From Phycisphaerae bacterium (GTDB lineage: Bacteria > Planctomycetota > Phycisphaerae > UBA1845): a DNA stretch of 33,440 bases. Both the position numbers and the translations under genes were made by a program. Below are positions 15,492 to 24,376 of the stretch, piece after piece. Below the pieces are notes generated by a model that had not been told where the DNA came from, did not search any database, and saw nothing but the letters and a program-made list of their open reading frames with translations. The stretch spans positions 1 through 33,440 of the forward strand of contig JAJDDQ010000074.1 of assembly GCA_029260215.1 (NCBI GenBank), written 5' to 3'. Numbering within the stretch: the first letter of the stretch is position 1; each line of letters starts with the position of its first letter.

Positions 15492-16856
15492 ATGGAAATG
15501 AGAAGTGCAAACCGTCCCAAGAAATGCTCGCCACGTTGCGCAGTCTGGCTGCTATCGTTGGCAATCCCTGTCGGAGGCACGGCATTCGGTCAGCAGGTAA
15601 CCCCTGAAGACCTAAATCGAGAAGCCCGAGCCGAGGAGCGGCTGCGCCGACAAAAGGAGGCGGAGGAACAGGTCACACGCGCAAAGACGGAAGCGTTTTT
15701 GGCCGAGGCCCGAGGTGTCGCGGTGACGCTCGCAAGCCTCGAATCGACATCCAAAGGGCTCTTTGACCGTGTTGCCGCCCTACTCGGAGACGACGACGGC
15801 AAACGGCTCGCCCAGCATAAGAGCAGCTTCATGGGAATCCTTGACATGCAGCAAAGGCCGCCCGTTTCCATTGAGGATATCCTGGCACGGAAACGAGGCG
15901 TTGATACGCTCGTTACTGGCCTGGAATCCGAGCTCAAGCGCACCAGCGTTGGCTACGTCCCACCAGAGAGCCAAGAGCACAAGCTTGTGACGGACGAAAT
16001 CTGGGCAAGTGAACGCCTTGGGAAGGTCATTGCACTCCAAGGTTGGCTGGACCATGCCCTGTCTTCGGCACCGCAGGTCGACTTGAAGAAAGCAAGAACA
16101 CTTCAGCAGGTGCTTGACGGATATGTCGCGCTGGAACACGACCGATACCTTCGTGCGCTCTCCGATGCAGAGGAAGATGCTCGTGACGAGAAAACACGCA
16201 TCATCCGGGAGAATGCACGGATTGCAACGTTGGAGCGGACGCGTGCCGCTGCAGAGCGACGCCTTGCAGATGCGCTCGCCGAAATCGAAACCATGAAGAT
16301 CGAGCAGAAAAGCACGGAGCGTCGGCGAAAGGCCAAAGAACGTGAGCGCCAAGTCAGCGAGGAGATTCGGTACAACGACTTGCTCGCTGAGCTTGAACGT
16401 GAACGCAAGGATGCTGACGTCCGGCGAGAAGCTCAAGACAAGGAGGCTGAGATCGAGCGCAACCGCGTAAAGAAAGCGGCCGAGCGCAAAGTGCTCCGAG
16501 AGAAGGCACAAAGCAAGGAGGTTCGCGCCGTGCTCTACCCATTCTTCGATACGGGCTATTGGCAGCCCGGTTTCACGCGAAAGCGGCGCGGCACTGAGCG
16601 CACAGTGATTTCGCTCTCTGCCCTGAAGGAGTATGGCGCCCTCCAGCCGGGACCGCGAGGTCTCGAAAAGCTACTCGAATGTGGCAACGCCCGCGTAGGA
16701 GGCCGCGCGAGCCCAGACAAAGAAAGAGCGAAATGGGGTTTCAAGGGCAAATTGAAAAACCTCTCAACCGAGGACTACGAGCAATTGCTGAAGGCGCAAC
16801 AGTATCTCATCGAACTCGGCGACGTGTTGGTCGAGGTTGAGTTGCTAACACCTTAG
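15492..16856 (+). CDS. exported long coiled-coil protein
   Basis: A 454-aa protein. The N-terminus has a basic region, a hydrophobic core (CAVWLLSLAIPVGGTAFG) and a likely cleavage site after about residue 33, a Sec signal peptide. Residues 35-75 and 215-340 are rich in Glu, Arg, Lys and Ala in long heptad-like runs (ERLRRQKEAEEQV; RRRKAKERERQVSEE), predicting coiled coils. The last 110 residues form a small globular domain (ALYPFFDTGYWQPGF in the region; WGFKGKLKNLSTEDYEQLLKA). The function is unknown; it could be a periplasmic scaffold pairing with the membrane J-like protein. GGAG precedes the ATG. Confidence 0.65.
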   Translation: MEMRSANRPKKCSPRCAVWLLSLAIPVGGTAFGQQVTPEDLNREARAEERLRRQKEAEEQVTRAKTEAFLAEARGVAVTLASLESTSKGLFDRVAALLGDDDGKRLAQHKSSFMGILDMQQRPPVSIEDILARKRGVDTLVTGLESELKRTSVGYVPPESQEHKLVTDEIWASERLGKVIALQGWLDHALSSAPQVDLKKARTLQQVLDGYVALEHDRYLRALSDAEEDARDEKTRIIRENARIATLERTRAAAERRLADALAEIETMKIEQKSTERRRKAKERERQVSEEIRYNDLLAELERERKDADVRREAQDKEAEIERNRVKKAAERKVLREKAQSKEVRAVLYPFFDTGYWQPGFTRKRRGTERTVISLSALKEYGALQPGPRGLEKLLECGNARVGGRASPDKERAKWGFKGKLKNLSTEDYEQLLKAQQYLIELGDVLVEVELLTP

Positions 16857-16904
16857 GAACGCCCAAGTTAAAACGTGTCTCCGCGATGCGACTGGACAGG
16901 ATAA

Positions 16905-17786
16905 ATGGGTCGTCCAAAGTACATGCCTGCCGGAGCTTTTCGGTGGGGAAAGCGCTGGTTTCATGGCTACGTGTTCCTGTACCTGGTGCTCGACTCTATG
17001 CGCGATGCACGGGGCAATCTGAACATGATGCTCGAAAACCTACGCGGCGAATGGAAGGGCGAAAAGAAGCAAATTGAGCTGAGATACGACGAGTACGTCC
17101 CCGTGAGTCGCGGTGACACGATTGCTATTGTTGCGTACGCTGACCTCCAGGCGAATGACACCGAGTTCTTTTACTATGATTCGTTGCATAATCTGACGAG
17201 CGGAGAGGACTGCGGTATTGGAGGATTCTACGACTATCTGACGAAGAAAGGTGGCATGCTCTATATTGCTGGGCTATTCAGACCGAACAAGCCGCTGCGA
17301 CGATTCATTACCGCAAAGTCGGAGGAACTTCTTAGCGAAGCAAGAGAGTATTCGGAGGCGCTACTCCACCCCAACCTCCCTGATGCCGTGCCGTTAGACT
17401 TCGGATCGGAAATCCGGGTTTCCGCTGATTCTCAACAATTGTTGTCAGTGATGGAGGGATCGATTCTTCCTGAATGCCAGATGGGGTCCGTTCGTGTTCC
17501 AAAGCCGCCTCCGGGGAAGCTCTGGAAAATCACAGGAGGCCGCATCGTACTCGTTGATGATAGCGACGAGCGAGATAGGGACGATGCCAAGCATCCTCAT
17601 GCAGAATCCGCCCTCCCAACGAACAAGCATGAGTTGGCCATTCCGCCGGATGCAAAGGACTTCGTCGCCGGCCTGGAAGGCAAGCGGTTTGGCAAGGCGT
17701 TCCTCGGAAGTTTGGAGGTGCCGGAACCTCCGCCGGGAAAGATGTGGACCGTACGAAATGGGCAGATTGTTCTTGACGATGATTGA
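16905..17786 (+). CDS. unknown protein with duplicated PPPGK-W motif
   Basis: A 293-aa protein, not recognised. The first 150 residues appear globular. The C-terminal part holds two copies of a short module: VPKPPPGKLW-(K)IT-GGRIVLVDD at about residues 198-220 and VPEPPPGKMW-T-VRNGQIVLDDD at the very end, separated by a charged linker. The copies share PPPGK, Trp, Gly and the final IVL-DD. Such repeats suggest a small beta-hairpin binding module, perhaps anchoring to a partner or to cell-wall polymer. It follows the coiled-coil gene by 48 bp and is probably in the same operon. Start chosen at the first ATG of the conserved frame. Confidence 0.6.
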   Translation: MGRPKYMPAGAFRWGKRWFHGYVFLYLVLDSMRDARGNLNMMLENLRGEWKGEKKQIELRYDEYVPVSRGDTIAIVAYADLQANDTEFFYYDSLHNLTSGEDCGIGGFYDYLTKKGGMLYIAGLFRPNKPLRRFITAKSEELLSEAREYSEALLHPNLPDAVPLDFGSEIRVSADSQQLLSVMEGSILPECQMGSVRVPKPPPGKLWKITGGRIVLVDDSDERDRDDAKHPHAESALPTNKHELAIPPDAKDFVAGLEGKRFGKAFLGSLEVPEPPPGKMWTVRNGQIVLDDD

Positions 17787-17794
17787 TCAGGCCT

Positions 17795-17808
17795 GCGCGG
17801 CACCGCGC
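17795..17808 (+). terminator. weak terminator-like hairpin
   Basis: GCGCG-GCAC-CGCGC forms a 5-bp GC stem eight bases after the preceding stop codon, followed by a pyrimidine-rich but not T-rich tail. It may end the J-domain operon. Confidence 0.3.
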
Positions 17809-17822
17809 CCGCTCGTTCTCGT

Positions 17823-17842
17823 GTCATAATGTACCTTATGTC
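17823..17842. promoter_or_regulatory. palindromic site upstream of the recombinase
   Basis: GTCATAATGTACCTTATGTC is an imperfect 20-bp palindrome: it matches its own reverse complement at 16 of 20 positions. The 12 bases GTACCTTATGTC recur in inverted orientation at 17920-17931. It could bind the recombinase, an excisionase or a repressor. Confidence 0.5.
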
Positions 17843-17913
17843 CCGTCAAGAGTCGTTTCCCCCGGCAGGAAAAGCGAATGGAGCGGTGTCCAGGCCGATC
17901 GTAAGCAGCAAGA

Positions 17914-17948
17914 TTGCGTGACATAAGGTACCGTGTTACGCTTTCGTC
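17914..17948 (+). promoter_or_regulatory. recombinase promoter, leaderless type, with embedded site
   Basis: TTGCGT (17914-17919), a 17-bp spacer and extended -10 TG-T-TACGCT (17934-17942), then six bases and the ATG at 17949. The 12-base element GACATAAGGTAC, inverted copy of the upstream palindrome half, occupies 17920-17931 in the spacer, so a protein bound there would block RNA polymerase. Confidence 0.65.
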
Positions 17949-18920
17949 ATGCCTGTCGTAGAAACTGTTCCAGCGAGAATACAATCCGTGGAACTCGTTC
18001 CGGCGAACCAACGCGACGACCTCGCCGCCTGGTTCAACCTCTACATGGGCCTGGAGGCCGGCGCGAACGCCACGAACACCGTTTTGGCCAAGAAGCGTGA
18101 CCTGACATCGTTCCTTGATTTTTTCATGCTGGCCACCGGGTGCACGGAAGCCGACTTGTGGACACGATCGGTCACCGGGGACTTCCTCAAGGGTTTGCAA
18201 GCCAAGAAGAAGAGCCCCACCACCGTCAATCGGGTACTGGCAACGCTGCGCCATGCCGGCAGGTGGATCCACCAACATCGGCCATTTCTGGCCGGCAACC
18301 CGACGGAACGAATCTCGGATGTTCGCGTTGACGACCCCGAATGGAAAGGGCTGACGCCGATCGAGATCACACGGCTAAAGGCCGCGGCAGAACAACTGGT
18401 ATACGTACGCCGGCGGAGCAACCAGCGACCATTCCGGGATCTTGCGATCTTGTTCGTCTTACTCCGTACCGGTCTTCGTGTGTCCGAATTGCTATGCCTC
18501 GACCTCGACCAGTATCAGGGCAAGCACTTCATCAACGTGCAGCGAAAAGGCCGGAAAGTATCCCGCGCAGTGTTCTTGGCGTGTGAGGGACGCGAGGCGC
18601 TGGACGAATACTTGAAGAACGAGCGTGGTCCTGCCCCAGGACCGTTGTTCCTTTCTCGCTCTGGCGGCCGGCTTGCGAGGCAACACGTAGATGCTGCGCT
18701 CAAGGTCATTGCTCGCCAAGCGAATTCGCGATTGCCCGACATTCAGAAGATTAACTTGCACGCCCACGTTCTTCGGCATACTTGCCTGCGGAAGGCTGCT
18801 GAGAAGCACGGCGTTCAATACGCGATGGAGCTATCCGGCCAAAGCTCTGAAAGATACATTTGGCGATATGTTCAGCCGTCTACTGAACAGAAGGAGGCTG
18901 TACTCGACAATCTCTTCTGA
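17949..18920 (+). CDS. tyrosine recombinase/integrase
   Basis: A 323-aa site-specific recombinase, which cuts and rejoins DNA through a tyrosine-DNA link. An N-terminal SAM-like core-binding domain (about residues 25-110) precedes the catalytic domain. Visible active-site elements are R177 (TGLRVSEL), the beta-strand Lys region (VQRKGRKVSR), H273-x-L-R276-H277 (HVLRH), W305 and the nucleophile, Y307 or less likely Y303, in the RYIWRYVQPS segment. The length is typical of XerC/D-like and element-borne integrases. It lies between the structural module and the defence cassette, as expected for a mobile island. No attachment site could be confirmed by eye. Its mRNA is predicted to be leaderless. 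Confidence 0.92.
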   Translation: MPVVETVPARIQSVELVPANQRDDLAAWFNLYMGLEAGANATNTVLAKKRDLTSFLDFFMLATGCTEADLWTRSVTGDFLKGLQAKKKSPTTVNRVLATLRHAGRWIHQHRPFLAGNPTERISDVRVDDPEWKGLTPIEITRLKAAAEQLVYVRRRSNQRPFRDLAILFVLLRTGLRVSELLCLDLDQYQGKHFINVQRKGRKVSRAVFLACEGREALDEYLKNERGPAPGPLFLSRSGGRLARQHVDAALKVIARQANSRLPDIQKINLHAHVLRHTCLRKAAEKHGVQYAMELSGQSSERYIWRYVQPSTEQKEAVLDNLF

Positions 18921-18933
18921 TCTTGCGCGGTTT

Positions 18934-18951
18934 CTCGAAGTACGCTTCGAG
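18934..18951 (+). terminator. hairpin after the recombinase gene
   Basis: CTCGAAG-TACG-CTTCGAG forms a perfect 7-bp stem with a stable 4-base loop, 14 bases after the recombinase stop. There is no T-run, so it could be a weak terminator or a recombination-site arm. The remaining 200 bp before the DUF4338 gene show no gene. Confidence 0.35.
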
Positions 18952-19148
18952 CAGCGACGGTCGCAGATCCTACAAATGAGACTGCATCGGTGGAATACGA
19001 GTACGATATCGATCGCCACTCGCACTCTCGAGCCAAACGGCTAGCTGACCGGAGCCGGCGCAAATGATGAGCAGCGTCGTGGAATGAGTCTCGATCTAGC
19101 CGAGTTTGACATGATCGTTCGAAATAGAATCGAGAGGTAGGATCGAGC

Positions 19149-20363
19149 ATGCGTAAGCGATCTCAGATAAAGGGCGAATCAGCTAAGCAAGCGTCATCGC
19201 GTGCACCCGCGCCTACCAGACATTCGCTCCGGTGCTCAGTTCACGCTCATCTTAAGAAAGCTGGATTCTCAAGGAATTGTAAGGGCTACTTCATCAAGGG
19301 ACACCTGTCAAAGCAGAAAGTACGCGACCTTCATTCAGAGCATCGGCACGAGGTGATTCGACGACACGAAGAGTTCATTAGGATCGAAGGGCCGAAACTA
19401 GCAGAGCACTTTGCGACCGGCCTGCAAGTTGATCCCGTAGCCATAGACCCCGAACTTGTAGAGGTTACTGCGGATTCGCTAGAATCACGCTTATTCAGGT
19501 TTGCCTGCCTGCTTTGGTCGGTTCCCGTTTCACAGGGTTTTGGGCGTCGGCTCCGCTTCCTCGTCCGAGATCGTCACAATGGGAAACTGATGGGCCTTTT
19601 TGCTCTGGGCGATCCGGTATTCAATCTCTCCGCACGTGATAACTGGATTGGTTGGACCAATGAGATGCGACTAACGAGGCTCGTCCATGTGATGGACGCA
19701 TATGTCGTAGGATCACTGCCCCCTTATTCGTACTTAATCGGTGGCAAACTTGTCGCAGCGTTGATGGCAAGCAATGAGGTAAGACGCGTCTATGAGCGAA
19801 AGTACATCGGGCTGCAAGGTGTCATAAGCAAAAAAGAGAATCGGGCGCGCTTAGTGCTGCTTACCACCACGTCAGCCCTTGGACGTTCCTCAATCTACAA
19901 TAGGCTCTCCATACCGGACGGGCCGAGGTTTCTCAGACTCGGTGCGACAAAGGGGTTTGGCCATTTTCATCTCTCCGGATTGGTATTCGAGAAAATGCGA
20001 AAGTACCTGGAGGCAAAGGGGCACCCCTATGCGTCTGGACACCGTTTTGGCATGGGCCCCAACTGGAAGCTCCGAGTTGCTCGCACCGCGTTGGAGGATG
20101 TTGGTCTTGATGGAAACGGGATCTTGAAGCACGGCATCGAACGAGAGGTCTACGCGATTCCTCTTGCACGAAATTGGAAGCAGATTCTAATGGGAGAGCA
20201 CCAGAATGTGCGTGCACTCACGCTCTCTGCCTCTGAGATATCGGCCTACTGTATACAGCGTTGGATGGTACCACGGGCTGAACGTGATAAGCGATACAGG
20301 AGATTCGCCCGTCGTCGGATCATGGATTGCTTTGCGAACGGCGGCCCTGGGTCTGCGTGGTAA
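19149..20363 (+). CDS. druA-like: DruA-like DUF4338 protein
   Basis: A 404-aa protein with the DUF4338 signature, the domain of DruA from Druantia type I anti-phage systems. Diagnostic segments are FFALGDP-type LMGLFALGDPVFNLSARDNWIGW (about 150-175), YVVGSLPPYSYLIGGKLVAALMAS (about 185-210), and LVLLTTTSALGRSSIYNRL (about 235-255), followed by a GFGHFHLSGLVFEKMRKYLEA block. The biochemical role of DruA is not established to my knowledge. The length fits DruA. GAGGTAGGA lies upstream of the ATG. Its stop overlaps the start of the next gene (TAATG), giving a tight operon. DUF4338 proteins also occur alone and beside transposases, so defence is inferred from the neighbours. Confidence 0.85.
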   Translation: MRKRSQIKGESAKQASSRAPAPTRHSLRCSVHAHLKKAGFSRNCKGYFIKGHLSKQKVRDLHSEHRHEVIRRHEEFIRIEGPKLAEHFATGLQVDPVAIDPELVEVTADSLESRLFRFACLLWSVPVSQGFGRRLRFLVRDRHNGKLMGLFALGDPVFNLSARDNWIGWTNEMRLTRLVHVMDAYVVGSLPPYSYLIGGKLVAALMASNEVRRVYERKYIGLQGVISKKENRARLVLLTTTSALGRSSIYNRLSIPDGPRFLRLGATKGFGHFHLSGLVFEKMRKYLEAKGHPYASGHRFGMGPNWKLRVARTALEDVGLDGNGILKHGIEREVYAIPLARNWKQILMGEHQNVRALTLSASEISAYCIQRWMVPRAERDKRYRRFARRRIMDCFANGGPGSAW

Positions 20364-23275
20364 TGGATGTGCATCTTGACAACTGGCAGGCACGCCTTGC
20401 GAGGCACTTCACGGAGATCCTGAGCTGTCGCCGCGTCGAAAGGCCCGACCAGCCGGTTTTTGCGCTTGAGCACGGCCTTGACCTGCAGGAGGTGCAGGCG
20501 CTCGCAACTTGTGTCCGCGCCCATGTTGCGCGTTGGGCACCGTTACGAAAACACCCGCTCCCCTGGATCGTCTACGCCGCGGAAATTGGCTACGGCTACT
20601 CGGGTGACGAATACTGGCAGACTTTCGAGAAGAAAACGCCCGGTTGGACGGACCGCGGCGATCGCTACTGGATCCGCGAGTGCTACCAGTCATTCCAAAA
20701 GGGCTACGGCGGCGCAACGCCATCCGGTGCTTGGGCCAAACACTTTTCGATCATCTGCTGGCCGATAACCCACGCTATCCTCCCGAGGGATCTACAGCGT
20801 CAACTTGCGCGCATCCTGTACGAACTGCGACACTCGTTTTCTGCAGAGCTCCTTGAGACACCACCAACGCTAGGCGAGTTTATCGCCGCCCGAAGCTGGA
20901 ACGCCACATCGCGGTTTCAGAACCTTGCGCAGGACACACAACTCGTAGGGCAGATCGCAGCCGCCCTTCTTCTTGAGGGTAGGTACGGCACGGGCAGCTT
21001 GATTCATCCGGCGGCACTCCAGAGGATCGGCGCGGACTTGGACCGCGAGCGCCGTGCGCGCGAATGGCTTCGCGGAGCTCGCCGGTTTGCAAGGGAGCGT
21101 GCGAACGTTCGTGGCCTTTCGCTGGGCCGTGGCGCCAAATCCGGTCTCATCCGTCGACCCGAAGAGGCGCGGGCCGAGGTCGCCGCACTGGGAATCGAGC
21201 CGCGACTCGTGCTGCGACCAACAGACCCGCAAAGGGCTTCCTGGGAAGTGTCGCTCGAGATCCCGGACCTCTCCCAACTCCTGTTCAGATTCCCACGGAC
21301 TCGCGACATCCTCAAGGGATCTCGTTGTGTTGTAGCCGGTACGTCGGGCAGGCCCCTAGCGCGAGGACGGTGCCTGCACGGGGCGCAGCGCGTCACGCTC
21401 GTCCGGTGGCCTCTTGCCGACGAGGTGTTGCTCCGGTTTGAGCAAACGGAACCGCAGCTTGAGTACCTTCTGCGCGCAGAGTGCCTCCTCCGCCCTGGAC
21501 CCACATGGCTCTTCAGGATTGCCTCCGATGGCCTTGCCTATGAGTGTCGAAGCCTACGGGTTCGACCGGGCGAGCGGTATATCATGGTTGGCACTAACCG
21601 GCCCATTGACGCGAACGACCGGACCCGCCCAATCGACCTGCGGTGCGATGGAGTGCATGGTACGATCCTCGATCTTCCCTCAGCGCTCACCGCAGACTGG
21701 GAGGAAACTCTTGAGTGCCTCGAACTTGGGTTAGCGAAGACCATCGAGGTATGGCCCGCAGGATTGGCCGCGGTTGTCTGGGATGGAGAAGGACACGGTG
21801 AATGGCTCGCATCCGAGCGTCCGTGTCTCGCAATTCGTACAGACCACTCCGTCGCTTCTCTCCTCGTCTCGATGGGGAACATCTCGGAGCGCTCATTAGA
21901 GCTTACCTCGGTCGTGCCTGGTGAGCCCATCTTCGTGGAACTGCCACAATTGCCGGTCGGCCTTCATACCGTCCGAATCTCCACTCGAAGCAGCTTGGCG
22001 GGAGAGGTAGAGCCTCTCGGCGATCTCGACATAGTGATGCGCATCCGTGAGGCCCGACCGTGGTTGCCGGGTGTTAGTCCCCACGGCCCCCTGCTCGTGC
22101 AGTTGGATCCCTCCGCGCCAACACTCGAGCAGCTATGGGAGGGTCGTGTGGAGGTCGCGCTTCGCGGCCCTGTGGGGCGACGTGTAGTGTGCAAGATTTC
22201 GTTGCTCGATGCGGATACGGGCGTACCTCGTGTGACCAAGCGACTGGAGCCGATGAGACTCCCAGTCACGCCCGCAGACTGGAGAAGCCACTTCGAGACG
22301 CATTTCCGGAAGACGCCGCGGGCACGACGTGCCTACGACACCGCTCGGGCATGCGAGATCGAATTCACTGCTGAGGAACTGGGCGCGTTTTCCATCCAGT
22401 GCGAACGTGAGTTCTCGCCCCTTCGGTGGGCGGTCCGACGATCTGGACAAGACCAGATTGCCCGTCTCCTCGACGACAGCGGAGACACCAACTCGCCTAC
22501 GGTTGCGCGACTGAGCTTTGAAACGCCCTGCGTAGAGGAGCCGCTTGAGTACGCCCCTGCCTACATCGTCCCCAATACCGGCGGACTCTTCGTTGCCCGC
22601 AAAGGGGAACTCACGGCGGCTGTCATCATTCCACCGCCAGAACCTGAGTTGGGCAACCTGTGTTGCAACCCGCGCACCGACGAGCAGATTCGTTCGGTAG
22701 ACTCCGTTATCCGCGCTCTCGCAATCTCTCGACTTTGGGCCCAGGCGAGGGTACTGGGTGATCTTCTCTCAGCGATACGCCAGCGAGATGTCTTGCTCGC
22801 ACTTACGCGTCACGTTTTCCTGCTAGTTGCCGGCGAGAACTGGACGAAGGCGGAGGCTGCCGCATGCAACGGGACAGCTGGGATCGCCGTTCTAGAACAA
22901 GCGGTGTCGAGACGGCGCGAGGACGCCGAAATCGGTGCGGCGCTGAGAGGCCAGTACGTTGCGCTCGCGGGAGCGACTCGCGAAGAGCGAATCTGTGCAA
23001 TCGCGGAACTCGCGGCGAAGCATCTCGCGATTGGGAGAGGGGCAGTTTGCGAGGAAGATCCCGAGTGGCTCTCAGAACTAGCCTTGAGACTTGCGAGTGA
23101 TCCCGGCGGAGTCGAAGTGTGGGCTGGTCGAGGATTCCGCGTTGGAATTAGGCGCCTTCTGGAAGAATTGCCAACGCTAGCGCGGGCAGCTAGGTTCCTG
23201 GTCGTCGCGACGGACCTTCATCTTGAGTCGCGCGCGGCATCCCGCGAGATCTATGCAGGATGGGAGTGTACATGA
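20363..23275 (+). CDS. large unknown protein of the Druantia-like cassette
   Basis: A 970-aa protein that I cannot assign to a family. The N-terminal 230 residues are the most structured and look conserved: PWIVYAAEIGYGYSGDEYWQTFE, a PGWTDRGDRYWIRECYQSF block, AWAKHFSIICWPITHAILPRDLQRQLARILYELR, and ARSWNATSRFQNLAQDTQLVGQIAAALLL. Residues 260-650 look beta-rich, possibly Ig-like or carbohydrate-binding-like repeats. The last 230 are helical. No P-loop or nuclease motif is visible. Start at 20363, overlapping the druA-like stop; earlier in-frame codons overlap that gene. Position suggests a counterpart of the large unrecognised subunits of Druantia (DruB, C, F, G or H), but homology cannot be judged by eye. 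Confidence 0.75.
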   Translation: MDVHLDNWQARLARHFTEILSCRRVERPDQPVFALEHGLDLQEVQALATCVRAHVARWAPLRKHPLPWIVYAAEIGYGYSGDEYWQTFEKKTPGWTDRGDRYWIRECYQSFQKGYGGATPSGAWAKHFSIICWPITHAILPRDLQRQLARILYELRHSFSAELLETPPTLGEFIAARSWNATSRFQNLAQDTQLVGQIAAALLLEGRYGTGSLIHPAALQRIGADLDRERRAREWLRGARRFARERANVRGLSLGRGAKSGLIRRPEEARAEVAALGIEPRLVLRPTDPQRASWEVSLEIPDLSQLLFRFPRTRDILKGSRCVVAGTSGRPLARGRCLHGAQRVTLVRWPLADEVLLRFEQTEPQLEYLLRAECLLRPGPTWLFRIASDGLAYECRSLRVRPGERYIMVGTNRPIDANDRTRPIDLRCDGVHGTILDLPSALTADWEETLECLELGLAKTIEVWPAGLAAVVWDGEGHGEWLASERPCLAIRTDHSVASLLVSMGNISERSLELTSVVPGEPIFVELPQLPVGLHTVRISTRSSLAGEVEPLGDLDIVMRIREARPWLPGVSPHGPLLVQLDPSAPTLEQLWEGRVEVALRGPVGRRVVCKISLLDADTGVPRVTKRLEPMRLPVTPADWRSHFETHFRKTPRARRAYDTARACEIEFTAEELGAFSIQCEREFSPLRWAVRRSGQDQIARLLDDSGDTNSPTVARLSFETPCVEEPLEYAPAYIVPNTGGLFVARKGELTAAVIIPPPEPELGNLCCNPRTDEQIRSVDSVIRALAISRLWAQARVLGDLLSAIRQRDVLLALTRHVFLLVAGENWTKAEAAACNGTAGIAVLEQAVSRRREDAEIGAALRGQYVALAGATREERICAIAELAAKHLAIGRGAVCEEDPEWLSELALRLASDPGGVEVWAGRGFRVGIRRLLEELPTLARAARFLVVATDLHLESRAASREIYAGWECT

Positions 23276-24360
23276 GACGCTTGACCACCATGGAAGTCCA
23301 CGCCAACGGAGTCGCGGAACTTGGGCTGGACTCTGCTGCGCTCGACCTCACATCGGTCGAGGCTATCGCTGGCGCTCTACGCAGGGCGGCGAGTTTCCTC
23401 TGCCCGTGCGCAGCCGCAACGTTGGTGCGCGGCGTAGTGCGTCCGCTGCGGGGGATGGTGGACGACCTCGATGTGGTCAAGGGTTTGGCCGCAGATACGC
23501 TCGAGGCGATGATCGCCCACGGGGACATTCATGAGAACCGCGAACTCAATGATGATCCGACCAACATCTCAACGACGTTTCTGTACGCGGCACCCGCTAG
23601 TTTCGTGTCGCGACAGAGCGGCGCCACGATCTTGATTGGCATAGCATCAGATCAACTCTCGGCACTTCCCGATGACCTGGAGGCTCGCGTCGAGTACATA
23701 GCTCACGTACGACGCCTGAGCCCGGTTCCGGGCGAGGATCTGCGTGCGGAACTCACCCAACTCGAACTCATCGAACTCCCTTACGATCGGTGGCTCAAGG
23801 CACCCAAAGCTGAGCCACCAGCTCAGCACGTCTTGTCCCTTGACCAGTTGCTCGATGCGGCGCAACCGTCACGCGACATCCCTGGTCTTGCGTTGCTGGA
23901 TCCAGAGCGACCTGTTCGCTACTACCGCGGACGGTGGGTGGAACCGCGATCACAGTCAGGACGCTTCGTCGCGCGCAGGAGCCAAGCCTACGGCGCACAC
24001 TTATGGTGCTACGTGCAACTCAGCAACGGACATCCCGAGCGACTAATAGACTTCCCAAATTCTGGCAGCCGTTGGCGTGGCTGCGATGAGGCGTGGCGCC
24101 TCCAACTGGCGATCGATGCGCAGCGAGGGGAGCCACAGCGATTCAGAGTCCGTCCGGGGCCCGGAAGTTCGGCCGTGCTTGAGTTATTCTCGCCAGTGCC
24201 AATGTGGGCGAAGCGGCGCTGGGATGCGGTTGGCGAGGCCATTCCCAGATCGGGATGTCTATTCGCCTATCGGTTGCCGGCGGCTGAACTCGATGAGGAG
24301 TTGCTGTTCGCCCATAACGCGTTGTGGCTCAACGAACTAACTGAGACTTCAGATAGATAA
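23272..24360 (+). CDS. unknown 362-aa protein of the Druantia-like cassette
   Basis: A soluble protein with no recognised domain. Residues 30-90 may form a winged helix ([15 protein letters not shown], then [26 protein letters not shown]). The middle has [25 protein letters not shown], and later come [38 protein letters not shown] and a C-terminal [22 protein letters not shown]. It begins with an ATGA overlap with the preceding gene and GGGAG five bases upstream; an ATG four codons earlier is possible. It is followed after 16 bp by the helicase gene. The tight packing says it belongs to the same system, perhaps as an adaptor or a specificity subunit. Confidence 0.7.
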   Translation: MRRLTTMEVHANGVAELGLDSAALDLTSVEAIAGALRRAASFLCPCAAATLVRGVVRPLRGMVDDLDVVKGLAADTLEAMIAHGDIHENRELNDDPTNISTTFLYAAPASFVSRQSGATILIGIASDQLSALPDDLEARVEYIAHVRRLSPVPGEDLRAELTQLELIELPYDRWLKAPKAEPPAQHVLSLDQLLDAAQPSRDIPGLALLDPERPVRYYRGRWVEPRSQSGRFVARRSQAYGAHLWCYVQLSNGHPERLIDFPNSGSRWRGCDEAWRLQLAIDAQRGEPQRFRVRPGPGSSAVLELFSPVPMWAKRRWDAVGEAIPRSGCLFAYRLPAAELDEELLFAHNALWLNELTETSDR

Positions 24361-24376
24361 TGAAGAGGACGCAAAA

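Noticed and set aside
15780-16511. 243-codon frame opposite the coiled-coil gene
   Set aside because: Leu/Phe/Ser-rich composition is the mirror of Glu/Lys/Arg-rich codons on the sense strand; no ribosome site.
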